26,247 bases of DNA. Source: Methanobacteriota archaeon. GTDB taxonomy: Archaea; Halobacteriota; Methanosarcinia; Methanosarcinales; Methanoperedenaceae. The notes under the pieces were generated by a model. It did not search any database. It was not told where the DNA came from and saw only the letters and a program-made list of their open reading frames with translations. Of this stretch, positions 8,394 through 15,697 are shown piece by piece (within the stretch, counting starts at the first letter, position 1; each line of letters begins with the position of its first letter). The stretch covers positions 1 to 26,247 of the forward strand of contig JAHIHJ010000052.1 in assembly GCA_018899795.1 (NCBI GenBank). The letters run 5' to 3'. Position numbers and translations under genes: made by a program.

Positions 8394-9709
8394 TCTCCCT
8401 CCTTTCTCGTGGAAATTATGACAGTTCCGCCCTCTTTTTTGCTGAATTTCACAGCATTGTTCAGTAGGTTGAACAGTATCTGCTTGAGCCGCAGCCTGTC
8501 AGCCTCTATGAATTCGAGCGCAGGATGCAGATCTTTCTTCAAGGCGATATTTCTGGCGGATGCTCCTTCTTTTATCAGGATGATGGATTCATCTATGATC
8601 TCGGCAACAGATATCCTCTCCAGCACAAGTTCTATATTCCCGGATTCCACCCCGGAAATATCAAGGATATCATTGATCAGCCTGAGCAGGTGGTTGCCGC
8701 TTGTCAGAACATTTTCCAGATAGTGCATCTGCTTTTCGTTTACTTCTCCTGCATTCTTCTGCTTTATGAGCTCTGTGAAGCCTATGATGGAGTTAAGCGG
8801 CGTGCGCAGTTCATGGCTCATATTTGCAAGGAAGTCTGATTTGGCTTTGGAGGCAAGAGAGAGCCGCACATTCTCAAGACGGATCTTTTCTGAATTTTTA
8901 ATATCAGTTATGTTGCGCCCCACTTCAACTACTTTGGATACCTTCCCATCCTCACCAAATATAGGGACAGCCCTCAGTTCCCATATCCTGCCGTCAGGTG
9001 TGGAAACCTGCGCACGCGATGGTTTGCCTGTGAGAAAGCTCTTTTCAACAGGGCAGGGATCGCACGGATCAGAGCGATCATGCCAGATTTTATAACAGTA
9101 TCCACCTATAAGGTCAGAAATGCTCTTGCCCACACTCATGGCAGCGCCCTCGTTCGCCCACTGTATCTTCAGGTCCGGGGATTGAAGTGTCAGGTTGTCA
9201 GGTATTGCGTCAAGGAGGGCATGGAATTCCTGGGAGAGAATCCTGAACTTCTCCTCGCTTTTGCGAAGAGCTTCCTCTTCCTTCCTGCGGGATGTTACAT
9301 CCTTTGATATCAAAAGTCCTGCATAACCATGCGCGAATGGATTTTTAACGATATCCGGCGTTGTTTCGATATAATGCCAGTCCCCCTTGATATCCCTGAA
9401 CCTGAAATCAATGCACATCCTTGAAATATCTTTTTTTATCCCGATTATTTCTTCAAGTTTTGCTTTCGCAAGCTTAGCCACGTATGTCGTCAATACGGAA
9501 ACGACCTTCGCCCTGTCGTCAGGATGCACGAAGTCAACTCCGGATCTCCCTATAAGATCTGCCGGATCATAACCCATTGCCTGATGGGAAGGACTTACAT
9601 AAATATACACACCTTTTTCATCTATCAGCGACACATAATCAGATGTATTCTCAATTACCAGTTTATATATCTCATCACATTTCGTAAGCGCTTCGTGTTC
9701 ATAAGTCAT
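8363..9709 (-). CDS. Soluble PAS-PAS histidine kinase, C-terminally broken by an internal deletion
   Basis: The 448-residue frame has no membrane helix. PAS1 is at about 10-145. PAS2 is at about 152-275 and carries a cysteine cluster (C205, C216, C219 in YCYKIWHDRSDPCDPC) that may be redox- or metal-sensitive, which is inference. HisKA has H299. The ATPase domain is lost after the N box (NLLNNAVKFS, 414-423): from about residue 441 the sequence leaves the family and stops at VPHSRS. The missing part includes DTGIGI and GGTGLGLA, so it should not bind ATP properly. The normal C-terminal end follows in another frame (see 8343-8393). The H299 region is intact, so it might still accept phosphate from a neighbouring kinase. 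It starts 1 nt after the REC gene at 9711-10067 and is surely co-transcribed with it. Confidence 0.88.
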   Translation of the reverse strand: MTYEHEALTKCDEIYKLVIENTSDYVSLIDEKGVYIYVSPSHQAMGYDPADLIGRSGVDFVHPDDRAKVVSVLTTYVAKLAKAKLEEIIGIKKDISRMCIDFRFRDIKGDWHYIETTPDIVKNPFAHGYAGLLISKDVTSRRKEEEALRKSEEKFRILSQEFHALLDAIPDNLTLQSPDLKIQWANEGAAMSVGKSISDLIGGYCYKIWHDRSDPCDPCPVEKSFLTGKPSRAQVSTPDGRIWELRAVPIFGEDGKVSKVVEVGRNITDIKNSEKIRLENVRLSLASKAKSDFLANMSHELRTPLNSIIGFTELIKQKNAGEVNEKQMHYLENVLTSGNHLLRLINDILDISGVESGNIELVLERISVAEIIDESIILIKEGASARNIALKKDLHPALEFIEADRLRLKQILFNLLNNAVKFSKKEGGTVIISTRKEGDMAKVPHSRS

Positions 9710-9710
9710 A

Positions 9711-10067
9711 TTATTTTTTATATTTTTCCAACCTTTTTAAAAAGTCCGAAACGTCCAGCGGTTTTGATAAATATTCATTGAAACCGGCTGCAAGAAAACG
9801 TTCCCTGTCCCCTTTCATTGCGTATGAGGTCAGGGCTACCACAGGGGTCGTTTTGTTTTTTGTTTTTAAGATCTTTGTCACTTCGACGCCATCCAGCCCG
9901 GGAAGCTCGATATCCATGAGTATCAGGTCATAGTCCTCGGTTTCTGCTTTTTTTATAGCTTCTTCTCCATCTAGAGCCTCATCTACTGTAAAGCCCCGCG
10001 CCTGAAGTATCTCAATAACAAGTTCCATGTTCAGGGGGTTATCCTCTACTACAAGCACTTTGGTCAT
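9711..10067 (-). CDS. Single-domain response regulator (REC only), paralogue of the REC at 7791-8162
   Basis: The 118-residue receiver has the acidic pair E8/D9, phosphoacceptor D52 (MDIELPGLDG), T80 and K102 (LSKPLD), and no output domain. It is highly similar along its whole length to the other stand-alone REC, and each one precedes a kinase gene. The cluster therefore looks like a duplicated REC-kinase unit. The kinase gene starts 1 nt after its stop. A minus-strand TATA-like ACTATAAATAGT at 10099-10110, 32-43 bp before the ATG, predicts a nearly leaderless transcript. The promoter lies in a 207-bp divergent region shared with the membrane protein/cytochrome operon. Confidence 0.93.
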   Translation of the reverse strand: MTKVLVVEDNPLNMELVIEILQARGFTVDEALDGEEAIKKAETEDYDLILMDIELPGLDGVEVTKILKTKNKTTPVVALTSYAMKGDRERFLAAGFNEYLSKPLDVSDFLKRLEKYKK

Positions 10068-10274
10068 GTATTATAATTATTATTATTATTCACACAGACT
10101 ATTTATAGTTGTCTTTTTCTGAGTGAATAAATTTAATAGAATATATAATTACTAATGCATTTTGTATCCAAAGATTTATTTAGTTTGAATTGAGTATTAT
10201 CATAATTATAATGATGCTAATGTAACAGGTTGGCATTGAAAATAATAGATTATAGATATTAAAGAGGAATAAAA
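10068..10274. promoter_or_regulatory. Divergent intergenic region between the signalling block and the cytochrome operon
   Basis: This AT-rich 207-bp region contains no gene. Towards the minus strand it has the TATA-like box at 10099-10110. Towards the plus strand there are TTTATTTAG (about 10170-10178) and an AT-rich near-palindrome with ATCAT/ATGAT ends (about 10198-10214). A ribosome-binding site AAAGAGG (10261-10267) lies seven bases before the ATG at 10275. Shared regulation of both sides is possible but not shown. Confidence 0.5.
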
Positions 10275-11027
10275 ATGGTTTATTTTGAAGGAAATCTGCT
10301 TATCGACCAGGTGCAAGGACACCACAACATGCTGGAACAGCTTGTGCACAACTATGCTGGTTTGCTGGTAGTCTTTGCCAGTATCGTCGGTGTTTTGATC
10401 ATTTACAAGAACTTCAGGGGAAGTAAGATCGCCTGGCCATCTATTATGGCAGGGATGGTCGCAGCCGGATTTATCGGACTGGGCGATGCGGCAGAGCACC
10501 TGCTGACGGGAATTAGCCCGCTGCCACACGAGTCACTGCACTATCTCCATATGATAGGAGGACCGGTAGCTGCGTTACTTCTGTATAACGGATTGAGAGA
10601 ATATACTGCTACGACAGAGATCAAACCCCTCTATGGTTTCAAACTTACCATTATTTTATTAGCCACTATATTGATACCTGTTGCACTGGCAACGCAGGCG
10701 AATCAGAGATGGGACCCCGATATCGAAGGTCCGTTCCTGCTGGTGACAGCAGTTCCAACGATAATCATTGCCCTGCTGTTATTGAGAAAAGCGAGGGCGT
10801 CATTCGAGGAACATTCTACAGTTGTCCTTAACATCTCTTTTGTGGCTGTGGCTGTCACGCTCCTGACAATTTCCCTGTTAGTCGCAAGGATGGGCGACGT
10901 GGAACTGCTCAATAACGCAGAGATGTATGTCAACGGTCATGCTCTTGCCGACATCATGCATGCCGCCACTGCTACGACCCTGTTAACATTCGGTATAAGC
11001 ACAGAGGGACTTGTCCGTTCCATGTAA
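10275..11027 (+). CDS. Histidine-rich multipass membrane protein of unknown family, partner of the cytochrome
   Basis: I do not recognise this 250-residue protein. It has about six to seven hydrophobic segments (roughly 28-46, 56-73, 93-108, 121-140, 152-170, 183-205 and 224-241) and no cleavable signal. Ten histidines are notable: H16, H17, H25, H75 in GDAAEH, H85, H89 and H92 in HESLHYLHM, H180, H222 and H229 in HALADIMH. Several lie at or near predicted membrane edges, as expected for b-heme or metal ligands. It precedes the multiheme cytochrome gene by 27 bp and is surely co-transcribed. A membrane electron-transfer module (quinone/b-heme side here, c-heme side outside) is an attractive inference, but no catalytic family motif supports it. 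A good ribosome-binding site (AAAGAGG) supports this start. Confidence 0.8.
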   Translation: MVYFEGNLLIDQVQGHHNMLEQLVHNYAGLLVVFASIVGVLIIYKNFRGSKIAWPSIMAGMVAAGFIGLGDAAEHLLTGISPLPHESLHYLHMIGGPVAALLLYNGLREYTATTEIKPLYGFKLTIILLATILIPVALATQANQRWDPDIEGPFLLVTAVPTIIIALLLLRKARASFEEHSTVVLNISFVAVAVTLLTISLLVARMGDVELLNNAEMYVNGHALADIMHAATATTLLTFGISTEGLVRSM

Positions 11028-11054
11028 AGCGGACGGCAAAATGAGGTTGACATC

Positions 11055-12401
11055 ATGTCGAAAATGAAGGAAAAAATACTGATGCTTGCAGGCATATCCA
11101 TACTGCTTGCCATCTTTTCAGTCATGTCCGCCTATGCCGCGGGCGACTCGAACGACGGGGGCAATTACATCGGACCCGGTGGATGTAAATTCTGCCACAT
11201 TGACAGTTATAATTCCTGGATAAAGACAAACCATTCCCGCGCCTTTGAGCGTCTTGTGGAAAGGGGAGAGACAACGAATGCATCCTGCCTCCCATGTCAT
11301 ACAACAGGGTGGGACAGCATGACAAAGACATATAAGTTCAGGGACGTGACATGCGAGGTATGCCACGGTTCAGGCGATATTTCAAATAACATCGCTGAGA
11401 ACGTTATTCTGGTCATGTATTCCCAGGAAAACAGGACACAGGAAGATGCGCAGGCGCTTCTTGCCAGAATGAACCTGACCAAGAAAAGCATGATCCGGAA
11501 TCTCACATCTGAATTGTGCGGCAGGTGCCACCAGGGAAAACACAGGCCCACCTACGAAGAATGGAACAAATCAGATCATAAGAACTCGCTAATAACTCTC
11601 AAAAATAATACAAACGCCAGGGATACATGTATGAAATGCATGGGAACTGAGTACTTCCTTGCCGAGGAGCGAGAAAAGCCGACTCTGAATACATCTACAT
11701 TAGGCATCACCTGCCAGAGGTGCCATAATGTCCACAATCCACAGGAAGAAAATCTGCTCAGGACATCAAAGAAAATACTTTGCGAATCATGCCATACAAA
11801 TGAAGGTGCAAAACCTGGAAAAGCACCTAAACATTCTCAGTCAGAGATGAGGCGAAGCACCAGTGGCGTTGATTCTGATACCTATATCTACCAGCCCAAT
11901 GCAGCATGCGCAGACTGCCACAGGTATACAAGGACATATAACGAGACCGGTATTGGTGAATATGGGATAACAGGTCATACCTTCAATAACGAATTCCTTG
12001 TGTGCCTGAAATGCCACGAAGGTTTCCCTTCAGCAGAAGAAGCAGAGAAGTTCGTGAAAAAGCAGCAGGAAGTTGTCATGGAGCATTATAACCGGACCAT
12101 TATTAAGGTCAATGATGCAAAAAATCTGACGAAAACGATTTCAGGCGAACAGCGCGCAGTCTACGATCGCATATACAACGAGTCCACGTTCAACATGCAG
12201 CTTGTATCGTCGGACGCGAGCAAGGGCGCACACAACCCCAAGTATGCTGAGGAATTGATACTAAAAGCAGAGATAAAGGCAGATAATATCCTCAGAGGAA
12301 AGCCTGAAGCTACAACTGAATTACCCGGATTTGATTTCCTGTCGGGCATCATGACGCTGCTGCTTGCCGTGATAGCCGTTACATTTAAAAATAGAAAATA
12401 A
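11055..12401 (+). CDS. Secreted multiheme c-type cytochrome (8 CXXCH + 1 CXXCM) with PGF-CTERM-like tail
   Basis: The 448-residue protein has a signal peptide (about 1-28, ending AYA-A). CXXCH heme sites start at C44, C78, C100, C155, C220, C243, C285 and C317. A ninth site at C192 reads CMKCM, with Met196 in place of the axial His. After the hemes, a helical segment (about 325-412) containing SKGAHNPKYA resembles the C-terminal helices of the NrfA/HAO-like multiheme families. The end has a PGF motif (424-426), a hydrophobic helix and a basic tail (KNRK), like archaeosortase A substrates, so membrane or lipid anchoring outside the cell is likely. Many N-X-S/T sequons fit a glycosylated surface protein. 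Likely role: extracellular or pseudoperiplasmic electron transfer; the substrate is unknown. GAGGTTG precedes the ATG. The operon ends at the terminator at 12425-12464. Confidence 0.93.
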   Translation: MSKMKEKILMLAGISILLAIFSVMSAYAAGDSNDGGNYIGPGGCKFCHIDSYNSWIKTNHSRAFERLVERGETTNASCLPCHTTGWDSMTKTYKFRDVTCEVCHGSGDISNNIAENVILVMYSQENRTQEDAQALLARMNLTKKSMIRNLTSELCGRCHQGKHRPTYEEWNKSDHKNSLITLKNNTNARDTCMKCMGTEYFLAEEREKPTLNTSTLGITCQRCHNVHNPQEENLLRTSKKILCESCHTNEGAKPGKAPKHSQSEMRRSTSGVDSDTYIYQPNAACADCHRYTRTYNETGIGEYGITGHTFNNEFLVCLKCHEGFPSAEEAEKFVKKQQEVVMEHYNRTIIKVNDAKNLTKTISGEQRAVYDRIYNESTFNMQLVSSDASKGAHNPKYAEELILKAEIKADNILRGKPEATTELPGFDFLSGIMTLLLAVIAVTFKNRK

Positions 12402-12424
12402 GAAGGAGAAACACTAAAGACAAC

Positions 12425-12464
12425 GCGATGCCGCAATAAGGGCGTGGCATCGCATTATTTTTTT
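12425..12464 (+). terminator. Hairpin and T-run terminator after the cytochrome operon
   Basis: A perfect 8-bp stem, GCGATGCC (12425-12432) with GGCATCGC (12446-12453), encloses a 13-nt loop and is followed by ATTATTTTTTT. It starts 24 bp after the cytochrome stop. In archaea the T-run is the main signal; the hairpin makes the assignment stronger. Confidence 0.8.
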
Positions 12465-12506
12465 CCGTATGGACATTCAATAAAACCCAGGATACCGACA
12501 TAACAA

Positions 12507-12536
12507 ATCTGCGTTTATCTGCGTTTATCTGCGGTT
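12507..12536. repeat. Three 10-bp tandem units overlapping the ncsA stop codon
   Basis: ATCTGCGTTT, ATCTGCGTTT and ATCTGCGGTT lie head to tail with exact 10-bp period. On the minus strand they encode the last residues of the tRNA thiolase (ADKRR) and its TAA stop at 12515-12517. The 13-mer TTTATCTGCGGTT of the last unit recurs at 8253-8265 in another intergenic region, which suggests a dispersed element. Confidence 0.7.
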
Positions 12537-13438
12537 CCATTTTTTATTGTTTTTCCAAGCAGCCTGCATGTCTTGCATACTACTTCGCTTCCAGGTTCAC
12601 CGCAAATCCTGCAAGTCCCGATCTGAGTATCGGGAGAACGCAGGGCTTCTGAGATAATTTCAAATCCCCCGAGAAGGGAGTATTTCGTGCCCGGGTGTTT
12701 TACCTCGTAATTATTGAGCATGTCACGTATCTCGTTCCTAAGGGCTTCACCAGCGTATGGGCACTCATCCATGCTCACAGGCAGACCGTTCAGGAACCCG
12801 TAGAGAGCCACCTCTTTTTCCGGGATGCTTCGGAGAGGTTTTATCCTCATTACAAGACCAGGCTGTTTCACGTTCGGAAGCATCCGTTTTAGCCGGTCCA
12901 TGTCGCCTCGCAGGTAGTTCATCATTATGGTCTGCGACTCATCGTCCAGATTATGACCTGTGGCAAGTTTACTAGCCCCGAGTTCCCGCGCCGTCTTATT
13001 GAGCAGGTTTTTCCGCAGCACCCCGCAAAGCGTGCATGCGGCGTGTTCTTTTTTCTTTGTAAGCTTATCAAGTGTAACGCCAAAGCCTTCGCTGAAAGAC
13101 CTTATGGTGTGCGGAATTCCCAGGTCGCCAGTCAGCTTTACCGCATGTTCAAGCGTGTGCTCCCTGTATCCGATAATTCCTTCATCTATCGTGATGGCAG
13201 AGAATTCCAGGTCTTTCCTGTCATGGAATATCTTATTCAGCACGTAAAGAAGAACGATGCTGTCCTTCCCGCCGCTTAACGCCACTGCTATCCTGTCCCC
13301 GCGTTCTACCATCCTGAATTTGCGGATATCGCGCTTTATCTTTCTTTCAACATCCTCGATAAAATGCAGCTTACAGAGGTGGGCGTTGGAGTATTTCTGG
13401 TATATCACAGCGCTCTTGCTGCACCGCTGGCATTTCAT
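12515..13438 (-). CDS. ncsA: tRNA 2-thiolation enzyme, NcsA/TtuA/Ctu1 family
   Basis: The 307-residue PP-loop protein activates U34 (or U54) of tRNA by adenylation and inserts sulfur. The N-terminal zinc site is C3, C6, C22, H25. The PP-loop SGGKDS is at 55-60. CTLC (C135, C138) with C226 (ECPY) forms the site expected for a 4Fe-4S cluster in this family. GHNLDDE (161-167) is conserved, and a second zinc ribbon (C276, C279, C288, C291) ends the core. The length is normal. The last six codons and the stop lie inside the 10-bp repeat at 12507-12536, so the tail is likely acquired and not critical. A minus-strand TATA-like TTTATAAAAG at about 13459-13468 predicts a leaderless transcript. Which tRNA position is modified cannot be told from sequence. 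Confidence 0.92.
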   Translation of the reverse strand: MKCQRCSKSAVIYQKYSNAHLCKLHFIEDVERKIKRDIRKFRMVERGDRIAVALSGGKDSIVLLYVLNKIFHDRKDLEFSAITIDEGIIGYREHTLEHAVKLTGDLGIPHTIRSFSEGFGVTLDKLTKKKEHAACTLCGVLRKNLLNKTARELGASKLATGHNLDDESQTIMMNYLRGDMDRLKRMLPNVKQPGLVMRIKPLRSIPEKEVALYGFLNGLPVSMDECPYAGEALRNEIRDMLNNYEVKHPGTKYSLLGGFEIISEALRSPDTQIGTCRICGEPGSEVVCKTCRLLGKTIKNGTADKRR

Positions 13439-13479
13439 AATCTGGTTAAAATGCTATACTTTTATAAATAATCTTCCAG

Positions 13480-13485
13480 AAAAAA
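13480..13485 (-). terminator. T-run after the methyltransferase gene
   Basis: Six T on the minus strand lie four bases beyond the stop codon of the methyltransferase and just upstream of the ncsA TATA-like box. A short U-tract of this kind is enough for archaeal termination; no hairpin is visible. Confidence 0.35.
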
Positions 13486-13489
13486 CATA

Positions 13490-14491
13490 TTAGAAATGAA
13501 CCAGAAAAGCAGTGATCAGCTGTTTTTCAATACCGTCTAAGTCCAGCATTTCTATGTTCCCGAATCCTGCATCAGTAAGCCATTCCCTGTATTGCGCTTC
13601 CGTCCATGTCCCGCCCCTTTCTGTGCTTGCCAGCATGTTAACCGCGAACATCGAAGCTGAAGGGCTTCTTCCGCGAACGAAGTCCTCAATCGCTACGATC
13701 CCACCTTTTTTCACAAGTTTAGCGGCGCGCAAAAAGAGTTTCCTGTTCTCATCCTCAGAATATATGTGCGTAATATTGCCCATGAACACGATATCGAATG
13801 AATGTCCTTTGAATTCCTTCACGAACCCATCCTCCGTGAAATCACCTTTCTTAAGAGTGAGATCTTTGATACCCGCAAGCCCGAATTCCCTGCTGACATG
13901 ATCTATAGTCTCTGGCATGTCAAGGAGGACTGCTTTTAATCCCCTGTTCACAAAAGCTCTTGAGTATTTGCCCGGTCCTCCCCCAAGGTCAAGAACATTT
14001 TGCGCATCTTTCCTGGTCTTCAGGCACTCATCAACAACTCTCTCGACCACGGCATCAGGTCTGGAAGCCATGGCATTCATGAACACAGCGATGCTCTCCG
14101 GCTTTTTTCTTCCCGGCTTTTCCCCCCTGATTATCAGGGGAAGCTCAAGCCATGCTTTCATTTTATTCATAAAATGCGGGATGTAGCCTCCAACATACTC
14201 ATCTGTGCCCTCGATAAAGAGTGGTTTCGCCATTTCCGCGATAATGTACCTGTCGTTTTTATTTTCCACGTACCCCATTGCGCACAGGGCTTCAAGTACG
14301 ATGTACAGAGCGCGCTTATCCGATCTGAGTTCGCGCGTCAGGGTGTCGATATCCTTTTCTTCTGATATGGCTGAAAAAATTCCTGTCTTCAGGGCAGAAC
14401 CGATAACTATGAGCTTATTTGCATCTTCGATCGCCCTGTCAATATCCAGTTCTTTCATAGAGGACAACTTACCATGGCTTAAATAATTCAT
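13490..14491 (-). CDS. SAM-dependent methyltransferase, O-methyltransferase-like with dimerisation domain
   Basis: The 333-residue protein has the layout of the small-molecule O-methyltransferase family. An N-terminal helical/winged-helix dimerisation domain (about 15-100, with the pattern LIVIGSALKTGIFSAI and LxALCAMGYVE) precedes a class I Rossmann domain. SAM motif I VLDLGGGPGKYS is at 166-177, followed by LLDMPETI (about 193-200) and MGNITHIYSED. The usual acceptor-side catalytic His is not obvious. The substrate is unknown; bacterial and archaeal relatives act on cofactors, quinone-like compounds or secondary metabolites. An alternative start is the ATG at 14458 (MKELDID). It is flanked by ncsA downstream and a small orphan 7 bp upstream, all on the minus strand. 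Confidence 0.82.
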   Translation of the reverse strand: MNYLSHGKLSSMKELDIDRAIEDANKLIVIGSALKTGIFSAISEEKDIDTLTRELRSDKRALYIVLEALCAMGYVENKNDRYIIAEMAKPLFIEGTDEYVGGYIPHFMNKMKAWLELPLIIRGEKPGRKKPESIAVFMNAMASRPDAVVERVVDECLKTRKDAQNVLDLGGGPGKYSRAFVNRGLKAVLLDMPETIDHVSREFGLAGIKDLTLKKGDFTEDGFVKEFKGHSFDIVFMGNITHIYSEDENRKLFLRAAKLVKKGGIVAIEDFVRGRSPSASMFAVNMLASTERGGTWTEAQYREWLTDAGFGNIEMLDLDGIEKQLITAFLVHF

Positions 14492-14498
14492 AAGATAA

Positions 14499-14849
14499 TT
14501 AAGATTTGCCCGTATCTGCCTTGGAATCTTCGGTTTTTGAAAACAGGGCTCTTAATTCCCTGATCTCATTCTTTGACCGGTCGATATGTTCATGAAACAA
14601 ATTCCAGTGATTAAAAGCCTTTTCAAATATTTCTTTATTAAATGGCACTGAGAAATTTTCGTCTACCCATATTTTAGTATGACCCTTTCTCTGCAATTCT
14701 ACCATCAGTTCGATCTCATAAGAAGGACTCCCGAATAATTTGATAGCCGGGCGAACTCTAAGGATCTGTCCGGCAAATAAGCCCGTATAATTTACGGCTA
14801 TTTGATACCCCATTATTATATTATCTTTACTATATTTAGTTGAGGTCAT
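14499..14849 (-). CDS. Small hypothetical protein upstream of the methyltransferase
   Basis: I do not recognise this 116-residue frame. It has a mixed strand-rich N-terminal half (GYQIAVNYTGLFAG, AIKLFGSPSYEIELMVEL) and a helical charged C-terminus (residues about 70-105), with no cysteines or membrane helix. Two starts are possible: the ATG at 14849, or the ATG at 14813 (MGYQIAV), which has ACTAAATATAGT about 30 bp upstream. It ends 7 bp before the methyltransferase start, which suggests one transcript. AT-richer than its neighbours, it may be lineage-specific. Confidence 0.6.
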   Translation of the reverse strand: MTSTKYSKDNIIMGYQIAVNYTGLFAGQILRVRPAIKLFGSPSYEIELMVELQRKGHTKIWVDENFSVPFNKEIFEKAFNHWNLFHEHIDRSKNEIRELRALFSKTEDSKADTGKS

Positions 14850-14907
14850 ACGCTAATAAATATCTTTCTCCCTTATATTAAAGTATTCTATTATTTCTTG
14901 CCAGACC

Positions 14908-15651
14908 TCAATACCTGGCTATAGTGATAAATCCCGTATGACCTACCCTTGAAGTTGAAGGACGCGTCCCCCTGTCCGTAAAAGAGATCTCACGCTCAAT
15001 TGTCTCAAGTGTGGTCACCTCTGTAAATCCGGTTTTATCAATTGCCTGTCTGACTTCCTTTGCCTGTTCAAAAAACGGGGAATATACAGCAACATAACCT
15101 CCCGGATAAATAACACGGGAAACATGCGGTATCACTTTTGACGCATCCATTGTGTCCAGGGTTATCACATCGAATTTCTCATCAAGTCCCTGTATCTCAA
15201 CAGCTATATCGCCATGGCGCGATTCGATATTGGAAAGACCAGCAAGGGTAAAATTGCGCCGGGCGACATCCATGAATTCCTCCCGGATCTCATACGTTAC
15301 GACTTTTTCTGCTATCCCGCCAAGAAATATCGCAAGGATACCGGAACCTGTCCCCGCGTCCAGTACATGATCTGAAGAGCATAGACCGGTGTTTGAAATT
15401 ATAATACCGATATCCTTTGGCATCATGGGCGCGCCGGTTCGTTTTGCATACTTGAAAAAATCAGGCGCTTTTGGCTTCTGGATCACAAACTCTGCACCAA
15501 GGTGCGAGAGTATGATATCCCCGAAAGATTTTGTATTCAGTTCATCAAGGTTAATTACCCCCAGGTCAGTATGCAGTTTTCCTGCAGGTATCGCAAAATA
15601 TTCTTTTATCTTCCCTTTGTTATTTGTCTTCAGGATCACAGGTGTTTCCAT
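14908..15651 (-). CDS. trmI: tRNA (adenine-N1)-methyltransferase TrmI
   Basis: The 247-residue class I methyltransferase makes m1A at position 58 (and 57 in archaea) of tRNA, usually as a tetramer. The N-terminal domain is the small beta structure of the TrmI family (about 1-60). KRTGAPMMPKDIGIIIS leads into SAM motif I VLDAGTGSG (96-104). YEIREEF carries the acidic ribose-binding position, and the C-terminal RGTRPSTSRVGHTGF block is diagnostic for the family. The length is normal. GGAGAG lies just before the ATG on the minus strand. It is divergent, by 46 bp, from the acidic orphan at 15698. Confidence 0.93.
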   Translation of the reverse strand: METPVILKTNNKGKIKEYFAIPAGKLHTDLGVINLDELNTKSFGDIILSHLGAEFVIQKPKAPDFFKYAKRTGAPMMPKDIGIIISNTGLCSSDHVLDAGTGSGILAIFLGGIAEKVVTYEIREEFMDVARRNFTLAGLSNIESRHGDIAVEIQGLDEKFDVITLDTMDASKVIPHVSRVIYPGGYVAVYSPFFEQAKEVRQAIDKTGFTEVTTLETIEREISFTDRGTRPSTSRVGHTGFITIARY

Positions 15652-15697
15652 TATCTCTCCGTCTGGCTAATATAGGAACAGGTAGATAAAGAATAGT
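15652..15697. promoter_or_regulatory. Compact divergent promoter between trmI and the acidic orphan
   Basis: Only 46 bp separate the two divergent starts. CTAATATAGG (15668-15677) reads as a TATA-like box on the plus strand about 21-39 bp before the candidate starts at 15698 and 15707; its complement could serve trmI. GGAGAG for trmI lies at the left end of the region. Confidence 0.4.

Noticed and set aside
10206..10529. Minus-strand 107-residue frame over the membrane-protein start
   Set aside because: It lies antisense to a gene with a good ribosome-binding site, and its composition shows no domain.
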